From positions 229,534-293,533 of the forward strand of contig NZ_KB217483.1 in NCBI RefSeq assembly GCF_000331305.1: a stretch of DNA of 64,000 nucleotides, written 5' to 3'. Made by a program: the position numbers and the translations under genes. Below, piece by piece: positions 36,446-45,681 of the stretch. Source of the stretch: Calothrix sp. PCC 7103. Lineage in GTDB: Bacteria; Cyanobacteriota; Cyanobacteriia; Cyanobacteriales; Nostocaceae. The notes under the pieces are model-generated. The model was not told where the DNA came from. It did no database searches and saw only the letters and a list, made by a program, of their open reading frames with translations. Position 1 is the stretch's first letter. The number at the start of each line of letters is the position of its first letter.

Positions 36446-39400
36446 ATGCGTAATCAGAAAATTGAACAAAGTATTTTTCTTGGCTTGTTACTAGTCGCAT
36501 CTACTTCGTTTGTTCCGATGCCGATGCTAAGGGCAACATCGCAGGTTTGGGCACAAAGCAACGCACAACAAAAGGCAGAAGCAGATAGGATTTTAGAACA
36601 AGGGATACAACAGTATCAAACAGGTGAGTTGAAAGCTGCTTTGCTGTCTTATGAACAAGCACTGCAAATATATCGACAAATTAAAGATAGAAGAGGTGAA
36701 GGACAAACCCTAGGTAATTTGGGGAATGCTTACCACATTCTAGGAGACTATCAAAAAGCCATCGACTTCCACCAACAAAGTTTAGTCATCTTCAAAGAAA
36801 TTGGCGATCGCGCTGGTGCTGGTCGTTCATTGGGTAATTTGGGAGTTGCTTACGATGCTCTGGGGAACTATCAAAAAGCGATTGAGTTCCACCAACAGCG
36901 TTTAGCAGTTGCTAAAGAACTTGGAGATCGCCCTGGTGTTGCCTCTGCTTTGGGTAATTTGGGAGTTGTTTACTTTGAGTTAGGGGATTATCAAAAAGCG
37001 ATTAGCTTCCAACAACAGCGTTTAGCAATCTCCAAAGAAATTGGTGATAGTGCTGGTGTTGGGAAAGGATTGGGTAATTTGGGAAATGCTTACTATAGGT
37101 TGGGAGACTATCAAAAAGCGATTGAATTCTACCAACAAACTTTAACAATCGCTAGACAAACTGGTAATCGCACATTTGTTGGTAATACGCTGGGTAGTTT
37201 GGGAGCTGTCTATGCTTCCCAAGGAAACTACCAAAAAGCGATTGAATTCCACCAACAAGCTTTAACAATTAGTAAACAAATTGGCAATCGCGCTGCTGAA
37301 GGACAAGCATTGGATAGTTTGGGAAATGCTTATAATTCGCTAGGAGACTATCAAAAAGCGATTGACTTCCATCAACAAAGTTTAGGAATTTTCAAACAAA
37401 TCGGTGAGCGTGCAGGTGAAGCTGGTGTACTAGCTGGTTTAGGAAATGCTTATTATGGGCAGGGAGATTATAAAAGAGCGATTGACTTCCACCAGCAAAG
37501 TTTAACTATTTACAAACAAATCGGCAATCGCTCTGGTGAAAGTGGGGCATTGGGTGGTTTAGGAAATGTTTATTATGCTATAGGAGAATATCAAAAAGCA
37601 ATTGACTACCACCAACAACGTTTAGCAATTGCCAAACAAATTGGCGAACGTCAAGGTGAAAGTGCTGCTCTTAATAATCTGGGAAATGCTTACGGTGCTT
37701 TAAAGGATTACCAAAAAGCAATAGACTTCTACCAACAAGCTTTATTAATTGCCAAACAAATGGGTGACCGCTCCGGTGAGGGAAAAGCACTGGGTAATTT
37801 AGGAAGTAGTTATGATGCGCTGGGGGATACGAAAAAAGCAATTGAATTTTACCAACAACGTTTAGTTATTGCCAAACAAACAGGTGAGCGTGCTGGTGAA
37901 GGCGCCGCACTAATTAATTTGGGAAATACTCATGCTTCGCTGGGGGATAATAAAAAAGCGATTGACTTTTCTCAGCAAGCTTTAACAATCTTTAGACAAA
38001 TTGGCGACCGTAATAATGAAGGTGCTGCACTAAATAATTTAGGAGATGCTTTATTCAATTCTGGAAATTCTGTAGAAGCGGAAAAAGTATTAAAACAGGG
38101 AATTGAAGTTTGGAAGTCTCAAAGAGGTAAATTAGAAGGTCGAGATGATTTGAAAATTTCCATTTTTGAGGAACAAACACGCACCTATCGTAATTTACAA
38201 AAAGTGCTTATCGCCCAAAATAAAACTGATGCTGCCTTAGAAGTATCAGAAAGTGGACGTGCGAGAGCTTTTGTTGATTTATTGGTTAGTCGTTTAAACA
38301 AAAATGCTAATGATTCCACTACTGAAGTTAATATTAGTCAAATTAAGCAAATTGCCAAATCGCAAAATGCAACCCTCGTTCAATATTCGATTATTGACGA
38401 TGATTTTAAAGTTGCAGGTAGAGAGCAAACCAAAGAATCCGATTTATATATTTGGGTAGTTAAACCTACGGGAGAAATCATCTTCCGTAAATCAGACCTC
38501 AAACCATTGTGGCAAAAAGAAAATACAACCTTAAACGACCTCGTAACCACAAGTCGCGAATCTATCGGTGTAAGGGGTGTTGCTTTTCGCGGTGGCATTG
38601 ATGTGTCCTACAATCCAGATACACCCAAAGCAACCAGTCGTCTCAAACGTCTCCACGAATTGTTAATTAATCCCATCTCAGATTTATTGCCCAAAAATCC
38701 TAGCGATAGAGTAGTTTTTATCCCACAGAATAGTATATTTCTCGTTCCTTTTCCCGCACTTCAGGACAAAGACGGTAAATACTTGATTGAAAAACATACT
38801 ATTCTGACATCGCCATCGATTCAAGTTTTAGATTTAACCCGCAAACAAAAACAGCGCATAGGCAACAAACCAATTCAGGGAAACAATATGCTAATTGTTG
38901 GCAATCCTACCATGCCTTCGATTGCACCCAAAATTGGCGAACCACTGCAACAACTAAAACCACTACCCGGTGCGGAACTGGAAGCAAAAGCGATTGCAAA
39001 CTTATTCAAAACTCAATCCTTCATCGGTAATCAAGCCACAGAAGCAGAAATTACTCAGCGCTTACCTCAAGCAAGATTGATTCACTTAGCAACCCACGGT
39101 TTATTCGATGACACCCAAGGATTAAATAGTAGCATCGCCCTGGCGCCATCTCCCACTAGAAATGGGAACAATAACGGCGATGGTTTACTAACTGCGGAGG
39201 AAATCTTAAATTTAAAACTCAATGCCGAGTTAGCTGTACTCAGTGCTTGCGATACAGGACGGGGACGACTAACAGGGGACGGGGTAATTGGATTATCACG
39301 TTCGTTAATTAGTTCCGGTGTACCTAGCGTCTTAGTATCGCTGTGGGCGGTTCCAGATGCGCCGACCGCAGGGCTAATGACAGAATTTTATCAAAATCTG

Positions 39401-39514
39401 CAAAAAAACTCTGATAAAGCCCAGGCGTTGCGACAGGCAATATTAACAACAATGAAGCAACACCCAAATCCTCGCGATTGGGCTGCTTTTACTCTGATTG
39501 GGGAAGCCAAGTAG
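36446..39514 (+). CDS. TPR-CHAT caspase-like protein
   Basis: 1022 aa. Signal peptide (about 1-37, ending SQVWAQ), then about 12-13 TPR units of 40 residues (about 45-540) with the consensus LGNLGNAYxxLGDYQKAIDF, and a C-terminal CHAT domain (about 640-1020). The catalytic pair is intact: His884 in LATHGLF and Cys935 in LSACDTG. TPR-CHAT proteins are caspase-like proteases; related ones activate gasdermins or act with CRISPR effectors in other bacteria. The signal peptide points to a periplasmic place. The gene is in an operon with the upstream pseudoprotease. Confidence 0.9.
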   Translation: MRNQKIEQSIFLGLLLVASTSFVPMPMLRATSQVWAQSNAQQKAEADRILEQGIQQYQTGELKAALLSYEQALQIYRQIKDRRGEGQTLGNLGNAYHILGDYQKAIDFHQQSLVIFKEIGDRAGAGRSLGNLGVAYDALGNYQKAIEFHQQRLAVAKELGDRPGVASALGNLGVVYFELGDYQKAISFQQQRLAISKEIGDSAGVGKGLGNLGNAYYRLGDYQKAIEFYQQTLTIARQTGNRTFVGNTLGSLGAVYASQGNYQKAIEFHQQALTISKQIGNRAAEGQALDSLGNAYNSLGDYQKAIDFHQQSLGIFKQIGERAGEAGVLAGLGNAYYGQGDYKRAIDFHQQSLTIYKQIGNRSGESGALGGLGNVYYAIGEYQKAIDYHQQRLAIAKQIGERQGESAALNNLGNAYGALKDYQKAIDFYQQALLIAKQMGDRSGEGKALGNLGSSYDALGDTKKAIEFYQQRLVIAKQTGERAGEGAALINLGNTHASLGDNKKAIDFSQQALTIFRQIGDRNNEGAALNNLGDALFNSGNSVEAEKVLKQGIEVWKSQRGKLEGRDDLKISIFEEQTRTYRNLQKVLIAQNKTDAALEVSESGRARAFVDLLVSRLNKNANDSTTEVNISQIKQIAKSQNATLVQYSIIDDDFKVAGREQTKESDLYIWVVKPTGEIIFRKSDLKPLWQKENTTLNDLVTTSRESIGVRGVAFRGGIDVSYNPDTPKATSRLKRLHELLINPISDLLPKNPSDRVVFIPQNSIFLVPFPALQDKDGKYLIEKHTILTSPSIQVLDLTRKQKQRIGNKPIQGNNMLIVGNPTMPSIAPKIGEPLQQLKPLPGAELEAKAIANLFKTQSFIGNQATEAEITQRLPQARLIHLATHGLFDDTQGLNSSIALAPSPTRNGNNNGDGLLTAEEILNLKLNAELAVLSACDTGRGRLTGDGVIGLSRSLISSGVPSVLVSLWAVPDAPTAGLMTEFYQNLQKNSDKAQALRQAILTTMKQHPNPRDWAAFTLIGEAK

Positions 39515-39528
39515 CGTCTTATTTCCAA

Positions 39529-39575
39529 AAACTGCATACCCTCCAAATGGCTGAGAAATATACATCATTACAACA
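39529..39575 (+). promoter_or_regulatory. GCATACCC element 2
   Basis: CCAAAAACTGCATACCCTCC followed by GGCTGAGAAATATACAT, matching element 1 in both parts. It lies about 270 bp upstream of the subtilase. Confidence 0.5.
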
Positions 39576-39806
39576 CATATTTAAGTGCATCGAGTATCAA
39601 TTGTATTACTTTCCAGCGAATTATAACCTAACCCTCCAACCCCCTTCGTTTATCTTTCTTCGTGTCCTTTGTGCCTTTGTGGTTCCTTAATAGAGATAAA
39701 CCACAAAGGTCACAAAGGTGGGAATATACGAAACGTTATAAAGATGTGTGTACACAGCAGTTGTAGGGGAGAGTTTTAAACATGTTATTTAAAGGACAAA
39801 ACAATT

Positions 39807-41978
39807 ATGAATCGCAAGCGCATTGTATCAAATATTGTTATTGCTGCTAATATTTTGGCAATGACAAATATTTTCCCTTTGACAGCAATAAATCGCCAAT
39901 TGAATTCAACTGCTGTTGCTCAAACAGCAGAATCAAATACTCAATTATTTTATATTTATAAAGGACAGCGTGTTCCTTTAACTCAGCAACAAGATGCTGT
40001 TGCAGTTGAGTTTAAACCTGTAGCAAATACCCGCAGTGGGAATCCTCTTTATCTGCAATTAGAGCAAGATTTAAAAAAAGGTGGTGGTACTCGTAGTAGC
40101 GGTGGTTCCCAGGTACAGGTCAAACCTTTAGGAGGAAATTATGCTGTTGTTGCTTTACCTCGTGGCAGCGCTGATGCAATTAAAAATCAAATTCAAAATC
40201 AAAGTTATGTCAAAGCTTCTTTACCTGTGTTAAGCCGCACGAACAATCAAGATACGATTGTTTTACCTAACGAAATTGTTGTTAGCTTTCAACCAAATAT
40301 GAGTGAAAGCGAGAGGGAATCAATTCTCAATAAAAATAATTTAGAGATTATTCGTCCTCTACGCTTCTTTCCCAATATTTTTATTGTTAAATCAAGCAGT
40401 GTTTCTGGTACGGAAGTTTTAAATGTTGCTAATCAACTTAATCAAGTTAGAGGAATAAGCTCTGCTGCTCCCAATTTCCTCGAATCGATTTCCAACTCGG
40501 TGGATATCAATAAAGAACAGGTTCAGCGTTTCAATATCGAGTCAACCGAAACACAACCTAACGCAAGAACGCGCGGGAATTCCACAACAAATTATTTCGG
40601 GTTACAGTGGCATTTAAATAGCGCTCCTCTCCAGACATGTTTACAACAGGAAATTAATAGCTTTGATGTGCTGCAAAACTGTCTCCAACAACAAATTACC
40701 AAAAATAAACAATCAAAATCACCTTCAAAATTACCTCGCACTGACTTACGTGTTACTGAAGCTTGGCAAAACAGTAACGGTGGAAAAGGCGTAGTTGTTG
40801 CGGTTATTGACAGTTTAATTCAATGGAATCATCCTGATTTAAGAAATAGTTTACACAAAGTATCAGTAGCTGATAAATGTCCACAAGAAGAATATGGGTG
40901 GGACTTCTCAGAACCAAGTAATAGTAAAAATCCTTGCAACATAGGTGATGCAGATACAAAACTTAGTCCCTTAGAATTAAATATTCTACGAAGGAAATTG
41001 CAAGATAGCTTTAAATTATCTGATGGCGAATTAATTAAGCGATACTTATCATCTAGAGAATTAGCAAGAATAAATCCTCAAATTACACAAAAGCAATTAG
41101 CTGATTTTTGGCGTAAGAGAATTCGCTCGCAAGTTGGTGGTGAATTTCACGGTACTTTAGTGAGTGGCGTTATCGCTGCAAAACCTGGGAATTCTCAAGG
41201 TATATCGGGAGTGGCGCCTAACGCTAAAATTTTACCCGTGCGAGTGTTTGGTTTAAATGGCAGCATTCAAAGAAATTCAGTAATTGAAGCTGTGGGCTAT
41301 GCTGCTAGCCGAGGTGCAGATGTAATTAACTTGAGTTTGGGGGGTTCTGTGCCCATAGATGTGGAAGAATTAGCCTTCAAGCAAGTACTGCAACAAAATC
41401 CCAAGTTAGTTATAGTCGCTTCATCTGGTAATTCTAATCAGCCTATCGTTGGTTATCCTTCTGGGTATGAGGGAGTGTTATCCGTCGGCGCCACAAATTT
41501 ATTTGGCCATCGCGCGCCTTATAGCAACTATGGCAAAGGATTAGGTGTAGTTGCACCAGGTGGAGATTTGAGTACCTCAGTGGGATGGTTGGGTGGAATA
41601 CCCACCACAGGGGGAACTTGGATGGATACATTCTGGCAGGGTTTAGCTTTTCCAAATTTCCGTTGGTCTCCTGTAATTGATTTGCGTGGACAATATTGGT
41701 GGATGGAAGGTACTTCATTCTCATCCCCAGCGGTTGCAGGAGTAGTAGCTTTAATGAAGGGTGAAGATAGTGATAGAAAATTAAACCGAGAACAAATAAT
41801 TAATATCCTCAAATCAACTGCAAGTTACGATAGTTTAACCATTTCTGACCAAGAAAAACAACAATATCGTGCCTTAGTTAATCAAGGTTTTCTATCAGCC
41901 TCTGCCACAGAAAAACAACTTTTCTTCGGCAGTGGATTAATTAACGCTGAAGCTGCTATTAGGGCTGTAAAAAAATAA
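39807..41978 (+). CDS. Subtilisin-like S8 serine protease, exported
   Basis: 723 aa. Signal peptide (about 1-40, ending AVAQT), an N-terminal prodomain (about 45-235), then the S8 catalytic domain. Triad: Asp335 in VAVIDSLIQWNHPDL, His448 in EFHGTLVSG and Ser637 in EGTSFSSPAVAG. An insert of about 80 residues with Cys pairs separates Asp from His, longer than in classical subtilisins. The oxyanion Asn is in ASSGNSN. It should be matured by prodomain cleavage outside the cytoplasm. It stands between the TPR-CHAT and caspase genes, with the same upstream element, which suggests one proteolytic pathway. Confidence 0.9.
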   Translation: MNRKRIVSNIVIAANILAMTNIFPLTAINRQLNSTAVAQTAESNTQLFYIYKGQRVPLTQQQDAVAVEFKPVANTRSGNPLYLQLEQDLKKGGGTRSSGGSQVQVKPLGGNYAVVALPRGSADAIKNQIQNQSYVKASLPVLSRTNNQDTIVLPNEIVVSFQPNMSESERESILNKNNLEIIRPLRFFPNIFIVKSSSVSGTEVLNVANQLNQVRGISSAAPNFLESISNSVDINKEQVQRFNIESTETQPNARTRGNSTTNYFGLQWHLNSAPLQTCLQQEINSFDVLQNCLQQQITKNKQSKSPSKLPRTDLRVTEAWQNSNGGKGVVVAVIDSLIQWNHPDLRNSLHKVSVADKCPQEEYGWDFSEPSNSKNPCNIGDADTKLSPLELNILRRKLQDSFKLSDGELIKRYLSSRELARINPQITQKQLADFWRKRIRSQVGGEFHGTLVSGVIAAKPGNSQGISGVAPNAKILPVRVFGLNGSIQRNSVIEAVGYAASRGADVINLSLGGSVPIDVEELAFKQVLQQNPKLVIVASSGNSNQPIVGYPSGYEGVLSVGATNLFGHRAPYSNYGKGLGVVAPGGDLSTSVGWLGGIPTTGGTWMDTFWQGLAFPNFRWSPVIDLRGQYWWMEGTSFSSPAVAGVVALMKGEDSDRKLNREQIINILKSTASYDSLTISDQEKQQYRALVNQGFLSASATEKQLFFGSGLINAEAAIRAVKK

Positions 41979-41989
41979 CTAATGCATTT

Positions 41990-42030
41990 TTCCAAAACTG
42001 CATACCCTATATCGGCACAGAGATATAGAT
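41990..42030 (+). promoter_or_regulatory. GCATACCC element 3
   Basis: TTTTTCCAAAACTGCATACCC followed by CACAGAGATATAGATAAC, about 50 bp before the TPR gene start. The second part could include a -10-like TATAGAT. Confidence 0.5.
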
Positions 42031-42058
42031 AACTAGAACATTAAATGGAGTAATTCAA

Positions 42059-42580
42059 ATGAAAGGTCTAAAAGGTTTAGCTTCTGCAATCGTTTTATTT
42101 GGTTTAACAGTATGCATACCCCATACAAACGCTCAAATCCAATTGCAACAAAATCAACCCCTTGTAGAATCTCAAATCAGCCCAAATCAAGCGAATGATA
42201 ATAACCAAGCAACAAGAGCTAAATTAAAAAAAGCATATGATTTATTCTTTACAAAGAAAGATTATCGCGCCTCACTTCAACTGTTTACCGAAATTATTCA
42301 AGTTGAACCAAATAATCAATATGCTTATCTCGGCAGAGGTGCAAGTTACTACGAACTCAGAAATTACCAAGCAGCAAAAGTAGATTTAGAGAAATCAATT
42401 CAAATTGATTCTAGTATTCATTTTGCTTATTTCTTCAGAGGTTTATCTAACCACGGATTAGGGAATAAAACTGAAGCAATCGCTGATTTACAAATAGCCG
42501 CCAACCTGTTTGAGAAAGATGGGACTAAGGATATGGTGCAAATGACTATCAACTTAATTAACAAAATACGTAACGCATAA
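42059..42580 (+). CDS. Exported TPR protein
   Basis: 173 aa. Signal peptide (about 1-25, ending THTNA), a Gln/Asn-rich linker, then three TPR units (KKAYDLFFTKKDYRASLQLF, AYLGRGASYYELRNYQAAKVDL, AYFFRGLSNHGLGNKTEAI). It is probably a periplasmic scaffold. It follows the subtilase by 80 bp behind its own copy of the GCATACCC element and is followed by a strong terminator. Confidence 0.82.
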   Translation: MKGLKGLASAIVLFGLTVCIPHTNAQIQLQQNQPLVESQISPNQANDNNQATRAKLKKAYDLFFTKKDYRASLQLFTEIIQVEPNNQYAYLGRGASYYELRNYQAAKVDLEKSIQIDSSIHFAYFFRGLSNHGLGNKTEAIADLQIAANLFEKDGTKDMVQMTINLINKIRNA

Positions 42581-42600
42581 AATTAAACTATAGCCTTGGC

Positions 42601-42640
42601 AAATCCCCCCATCCCCCCTTAATAAGGGGGGATTTTTATT
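42601..42640 (+). terminator. Rho-independent terminator
   Basis: AATCCCCCC and GGGGGGATT arms around TTAATAA, followed by a T run. It ends the TPR gene transcript; by symmetry it could also work on the other strand. Confidence 0.8.
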
Positions 42641-42679
42641 ATTAACAAAGTAGTATTACAATATACTTATATAGTGAGT

Positions 42680-42775
42680 CAGGGTATGCAAAAGCCTACT
42701 TAGAAGTTTCAATACTAAGTATCAAAGAATATAAGTGGTGCAATTTGCATACCCCCCAAACTACCAGAAGTATAA
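42680..42775 (+). promoter_or_regulatory. GCATACCC element 4, inverted pair
   Basis: GGGTATGCAAAA (42682) and, 54 bp on, TTTGCATACCCCCC (42744) form an inverted pair upstream of the caspase gene. The second half sits about 55 bp before the ATG. This is the only copy with both orientations, which fits a dimeric regulator site; that is inference. Confidence 0.5.
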
Positions 42776-42805
42776 TTGACCAGAAAATCTAAATGCCTAA
42801 ATTCT

Positions 42806-45049
42806 ATGAAACGCCGCCATTTTCTCCAATTCGCTAGTTCGACCCTGACAACTCTGGGTTTAAGCCAGTTGGATATTATGCTACAGGGGGATAAGTATAC
42901 TCAAGCTTTAGCACAAAATACAGGGCGTAAGCTAGCCCTGCTAGTAGGTATTAATGCATACACTAATGGGATGAACCCCCTTAATGGCTGTGTTAATGAT
43001 GTGTTGTTACAAAAACACTTATTGATACATCGCTTTGGTTTTAATCCCAAGGATATAAAAATCCTCACCGATGAACAAGCTACCCGTCAAAATATCCTTA
43101 CTGCCTTTGAAGAACATCTTATCAACCAAGCAAAACCTGGTGATGCGGTTGTGTTTCACTTTTCTGGGCATGGTTCGCAGGTTGTCGATCCAGATAAAGA
43201 TAGTCCTGATGGTCTTAATAGTACACTTGTCCCGATTGATTCTGGATACAATGTCTCTGGTGGGGTAGTGCAAGACATCATGGGACATACTCTGTTTTTA
43301 CTTATGTATGCATTGAAAACCGATAATGTCACCGTTGTACTTGATAGTTGTCACTCCGGGGGAGCAAAACGGGGGAATTTTGTTGTACGTTCTCGCGATG
43401 GTGGCAAGAAATTCCAAGCCCTTCCGCAAGAATTTGCATATCAAAAACAGTGGTTAAAACGATTAAATTTATCTCAGCAAGAATTTATTAAATTACGGCG
43501 CCAAGGTGTTGCCAAAGGTGTTGTTATCGCTTCTGCAAAACGCGACCAATATGCAGCAGATGCCCCTTTTGATGATTTTCATGCAGGGGCATTTACTTAT
43601 TTATTTACTCAATATCTCTGGCAACAAACAGCTAATCAACCAGTGACAAGAATATTGCTTGATGTTAATCGCAGTACTAATATTCTATCGCGCAATAGTG
43701 GTGTTTTCCAAGAACCTGAATTGGAAATTAATAAAAAAAATCCTAATCCAGCAATTTATTTTACACCCTTTAAAACAACCTATGCTGAAGCTGTAGTGAC
43801 ACAAGTAACAGGTGATAAAGTCGAATTGTGGTTGGGTGGAATCGATATGCGCGCACTCGAAGCTTTTAGAAAAGATTCTGCTTTTAGCGTTGTTGATGCC
43901 AATGGGAAAGAAATGGGATTGGTAAAACTAGAATCGCGTCAGGGATTGATGGGGCAAGGTAAATTTGTGAGTGCATCACGAGGAAATTCAGTACTCAAAC
44001 CAGGCACACTTTTACAGGAAAGAGTTCGCGGTATTCCTGGAAATTTAAACTTAAAAATTGGTTTAGATGATAGCTTTGATGGTAATTCAACAAGCCAAGC
44101 TAAACAAGCTTTACAAGGAATTTCTCGTATTAATCCCTTACCGTTAAGGCAACAAGAAGTCCATTATATATTTGGTCGTATGACCGAAGCGCGATATCGA
44201 CAATTGCAAAAATTGAAGGTGACGAATTTACCCACTATCGGCAGTTTAGGTTTATTTTTGTCCTCATTCGACCGCATCGTTCCAAATTCCTTCGGTGCAG
44301 CTAACGAAGCTGTTCCCAATGCTGTACAGCGTTTACAACCTAATTTTAAATCTCTTTTAGCTGCGCGGATTGTCAAGCAGATGATAGGCAATAACAATAC
44401 ATCGCAACTAAAAGTAAAAGCCTCCTTAAATCTTGCTGATAGTAAAAAACTTATTGGTGAAACCCTTCCCACTCGCGGTATTATTAAACAAACTGGTGGA
44501 AGTACAAGTAATCCAACAAAACCAATAAGTATTAAAGAAGGAGAACTTCCTAAATTACCTATAGGTACACAAATCACCTTTGAAGTCGAAAATCAAGAAT
44601 CTGTTCCTATTTATGTTTCTATTTTAGTAATTGATGCTGCTGGTGAGATGGGAATAATATTTCCCAATGATTGGTCTGTCGCTGATGATGCAGCATTATT
44701 ATTAGCCAAAGATAAGCGAGTAGTTCCTGGCAATAATGATGGCTTTAAACTAACTGTGGGAAAGCCATTTGGAATTACAGAAGCATTAATTATCGCTAGT
44801 ACATCTCCACTAAGAAATTCACTCAAAGCACTAAAAGAAATTGCTAAGAATAAAGGTAAAGACCGTGGACCACTTGCTCCTAGTAATGATGAGTTTTTAA
44901 ATTTAACTGATAAATTACTAGGCGATTTTGATGACGATACCCGTGGTGGCATTAATGTTGAGGGAGTTCAACTAACAGCGGGTGTACGTGGCGCCGATAC
45001 AAAAAAAATTGCGGCAATGACAATAGCTTTTGAAGTTGTCGGTTCTTAA
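42806..45049 (+). CDS. Caspase-family (C14) protease with Tat-like signal and DUF4384-like region
   Basis: About 747 aa from the ATG at 42806; a TTG 30 bp upstream is less likely. The start MKRRHFLQFASS is a twin-arginine signal. The caspase domain (about 40-310) has His122 in HFSGHGSQV and Cys182 in DSCHSGGAKRG, the metacaspase-type dyad. A beta-rich middle follows, and near the C-terminus a DUF4384-like module (PIGTQITFEVENQ, YVSILVIDAAGEMGIIFPN). It would act in the periplasm after folding in the cytoplasm. It is the last gene of the export-signal-bearing protease cluster. Confidence 0.88.
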   Translation: MKRRHFLQFASSTLTTLGLSQLDIMLQGDKYTQALAQNTGRKLALLVGINAYTNGMNPLNGCVNDVLLQKHLLIHRFGFNPKDIKILTDEQATRQNILTAFEEHLINQAKPGDAVVFHFSGHGSQVVDPDKDSPDGLNSTLVPIDSGYNVSGGVVQDIMGHTLFLLMYALKTDNVTVVLDSCHSGGAKRGNFVVRSRDGGKKFQALPQEFAYQKQWLKRLNLSQQEFIKLRRQGVAKGVVIASAKRDQYAADAPFDDFHAGAFTYLFTQYLWQQTANQPVTRILLDVNRSTNILSRNSGVFQEPELEINKKNPNPAIYFTPFKTTYAEAVVTQVTGDKVELWLGGIDMRALEAFRKDSAFSVVDANGKEMGLVKLESRQGLMGQGKFVSASRGNSVLKPGTLLQERVRGIPGNLNLKIGLDDSFDGNSTSQAKQALQGISRINPLPLRQQEVHYIFGRMTEARYRQLQKLKVTNLPTIGSLGLFLSSFDRIVPNSFGAANEAVPNAVQRLQPNFKSLLAARIVKQMIGNNNTSQLKVKASLNLADSKKLIGETLPTRGIIKQTGGSTSNPTKPISIKEGELPKLPIGTQITFEVENQESVPIYVSILVIDAAGEMGIIFPNDWSVADDAALLLAKDKRVVPGNNDGFKLTVGKPFGITEALIIASTSPLRNSLKALKEIAKNKGKDRGPLAPSNDEFLNLTDKLLGDFDDDTRGGINVEGVQLTAGVRGADTKKIAAMTIAFEVVGS

Positions 45050-45084
45050 AAAGAATTACCAATAACGAACAATATTTTACAAAT

Positions 45085-45681
45085 ATGTCACATTACGAAA
45101 TTAATACCGGAAAACTCTTAACACCATTCCAACGTAAAATACTGCACAAAAGCTTAGAAGATAATTTAACAGAATCATACCAGCAGCGCATTCAAATTAT
45201 GTTGCTGGCAGATGAGGGTAAAACTCAAGCAGAAATTTGTCGTAGCTTGGGGTGTTGTGCAGCAACAGTAAGGCATTGGACACATATCGCGCGTACAGGA
45301 ATGGCTCACCAATGGCAGGATTGCCCAATTGGTAGGCGTAAGAGCGTTAATGACCAGCATTTAGAACGTTTAAAGGAATTGGTTAGCAATAGCCCTCGCG
45401 ATTATGGTTATCCTTTCCGGCAGTGGACAGGAACTTGGTTAAGCAGACATTTGGCAAAGGAATTTGGAGTTGATGTAACACCGCAGCATATAAATCGGCT
45501 GCTCAAACAAATGGGATTATCTACACGACAAAAACCCAACTGTGTCGAAGAAACCATTAATCAACAAAAAAATAGTTCACAGATATCTATTTCTGACCTG
45601 AAATCGCCTACTTTGGGCAATAGTTTTGAAATTTTACCTATTAATTTCGCTCCATTTGTAAAGCATTCTTCAAATTCATGA
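45085..45681 (+). CDS. Helix-turn-helix protein at head of bacteriocin export operon
   Basis: 198 aa. An N-terminal HTH (about 40-75, EGKTQAEICRSLGCCAATVRHW) is followed by a winged-helix part (about 85-150, WTGTWLSRHLAKEFGVDVTPQHINRLLKQMG) resembling transposase-type DNA-binding domains, but with no DDE core. Its stop codon overlaps the start of the exporter gene by 4 bp (ATGA), so it is translationally coupled to it. A regulator of the bacteriocin cluster is the simplest reading. A domesticated transposase N-terminus is a possible origin. Confidence 0.78.
   Translation: MSHYEINTGKLLTPFQRKILHKSLEDNLTESYQQRIQIMLLADEGKTQAEICRSLGCCAATVRHWTHIARTGMAHQWQDCPIGRRKSVNDQHLERLKELVSNSPRDYGYPFRQWTGTWLSRHLAKEFGVDVTPQHINRLLKQMGLSTRQKPNCVEETINQQKNSSQISISDLKSPTLGNSFEILPINFAPFVKHSSNS

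Noticed and set aside
42601-42640. Small RNA gene suggested by the strong C/G hairpin
   Set aside because: Position right after the TPR stop and the T run fit a terminator; nothing indicates an independent RNA.
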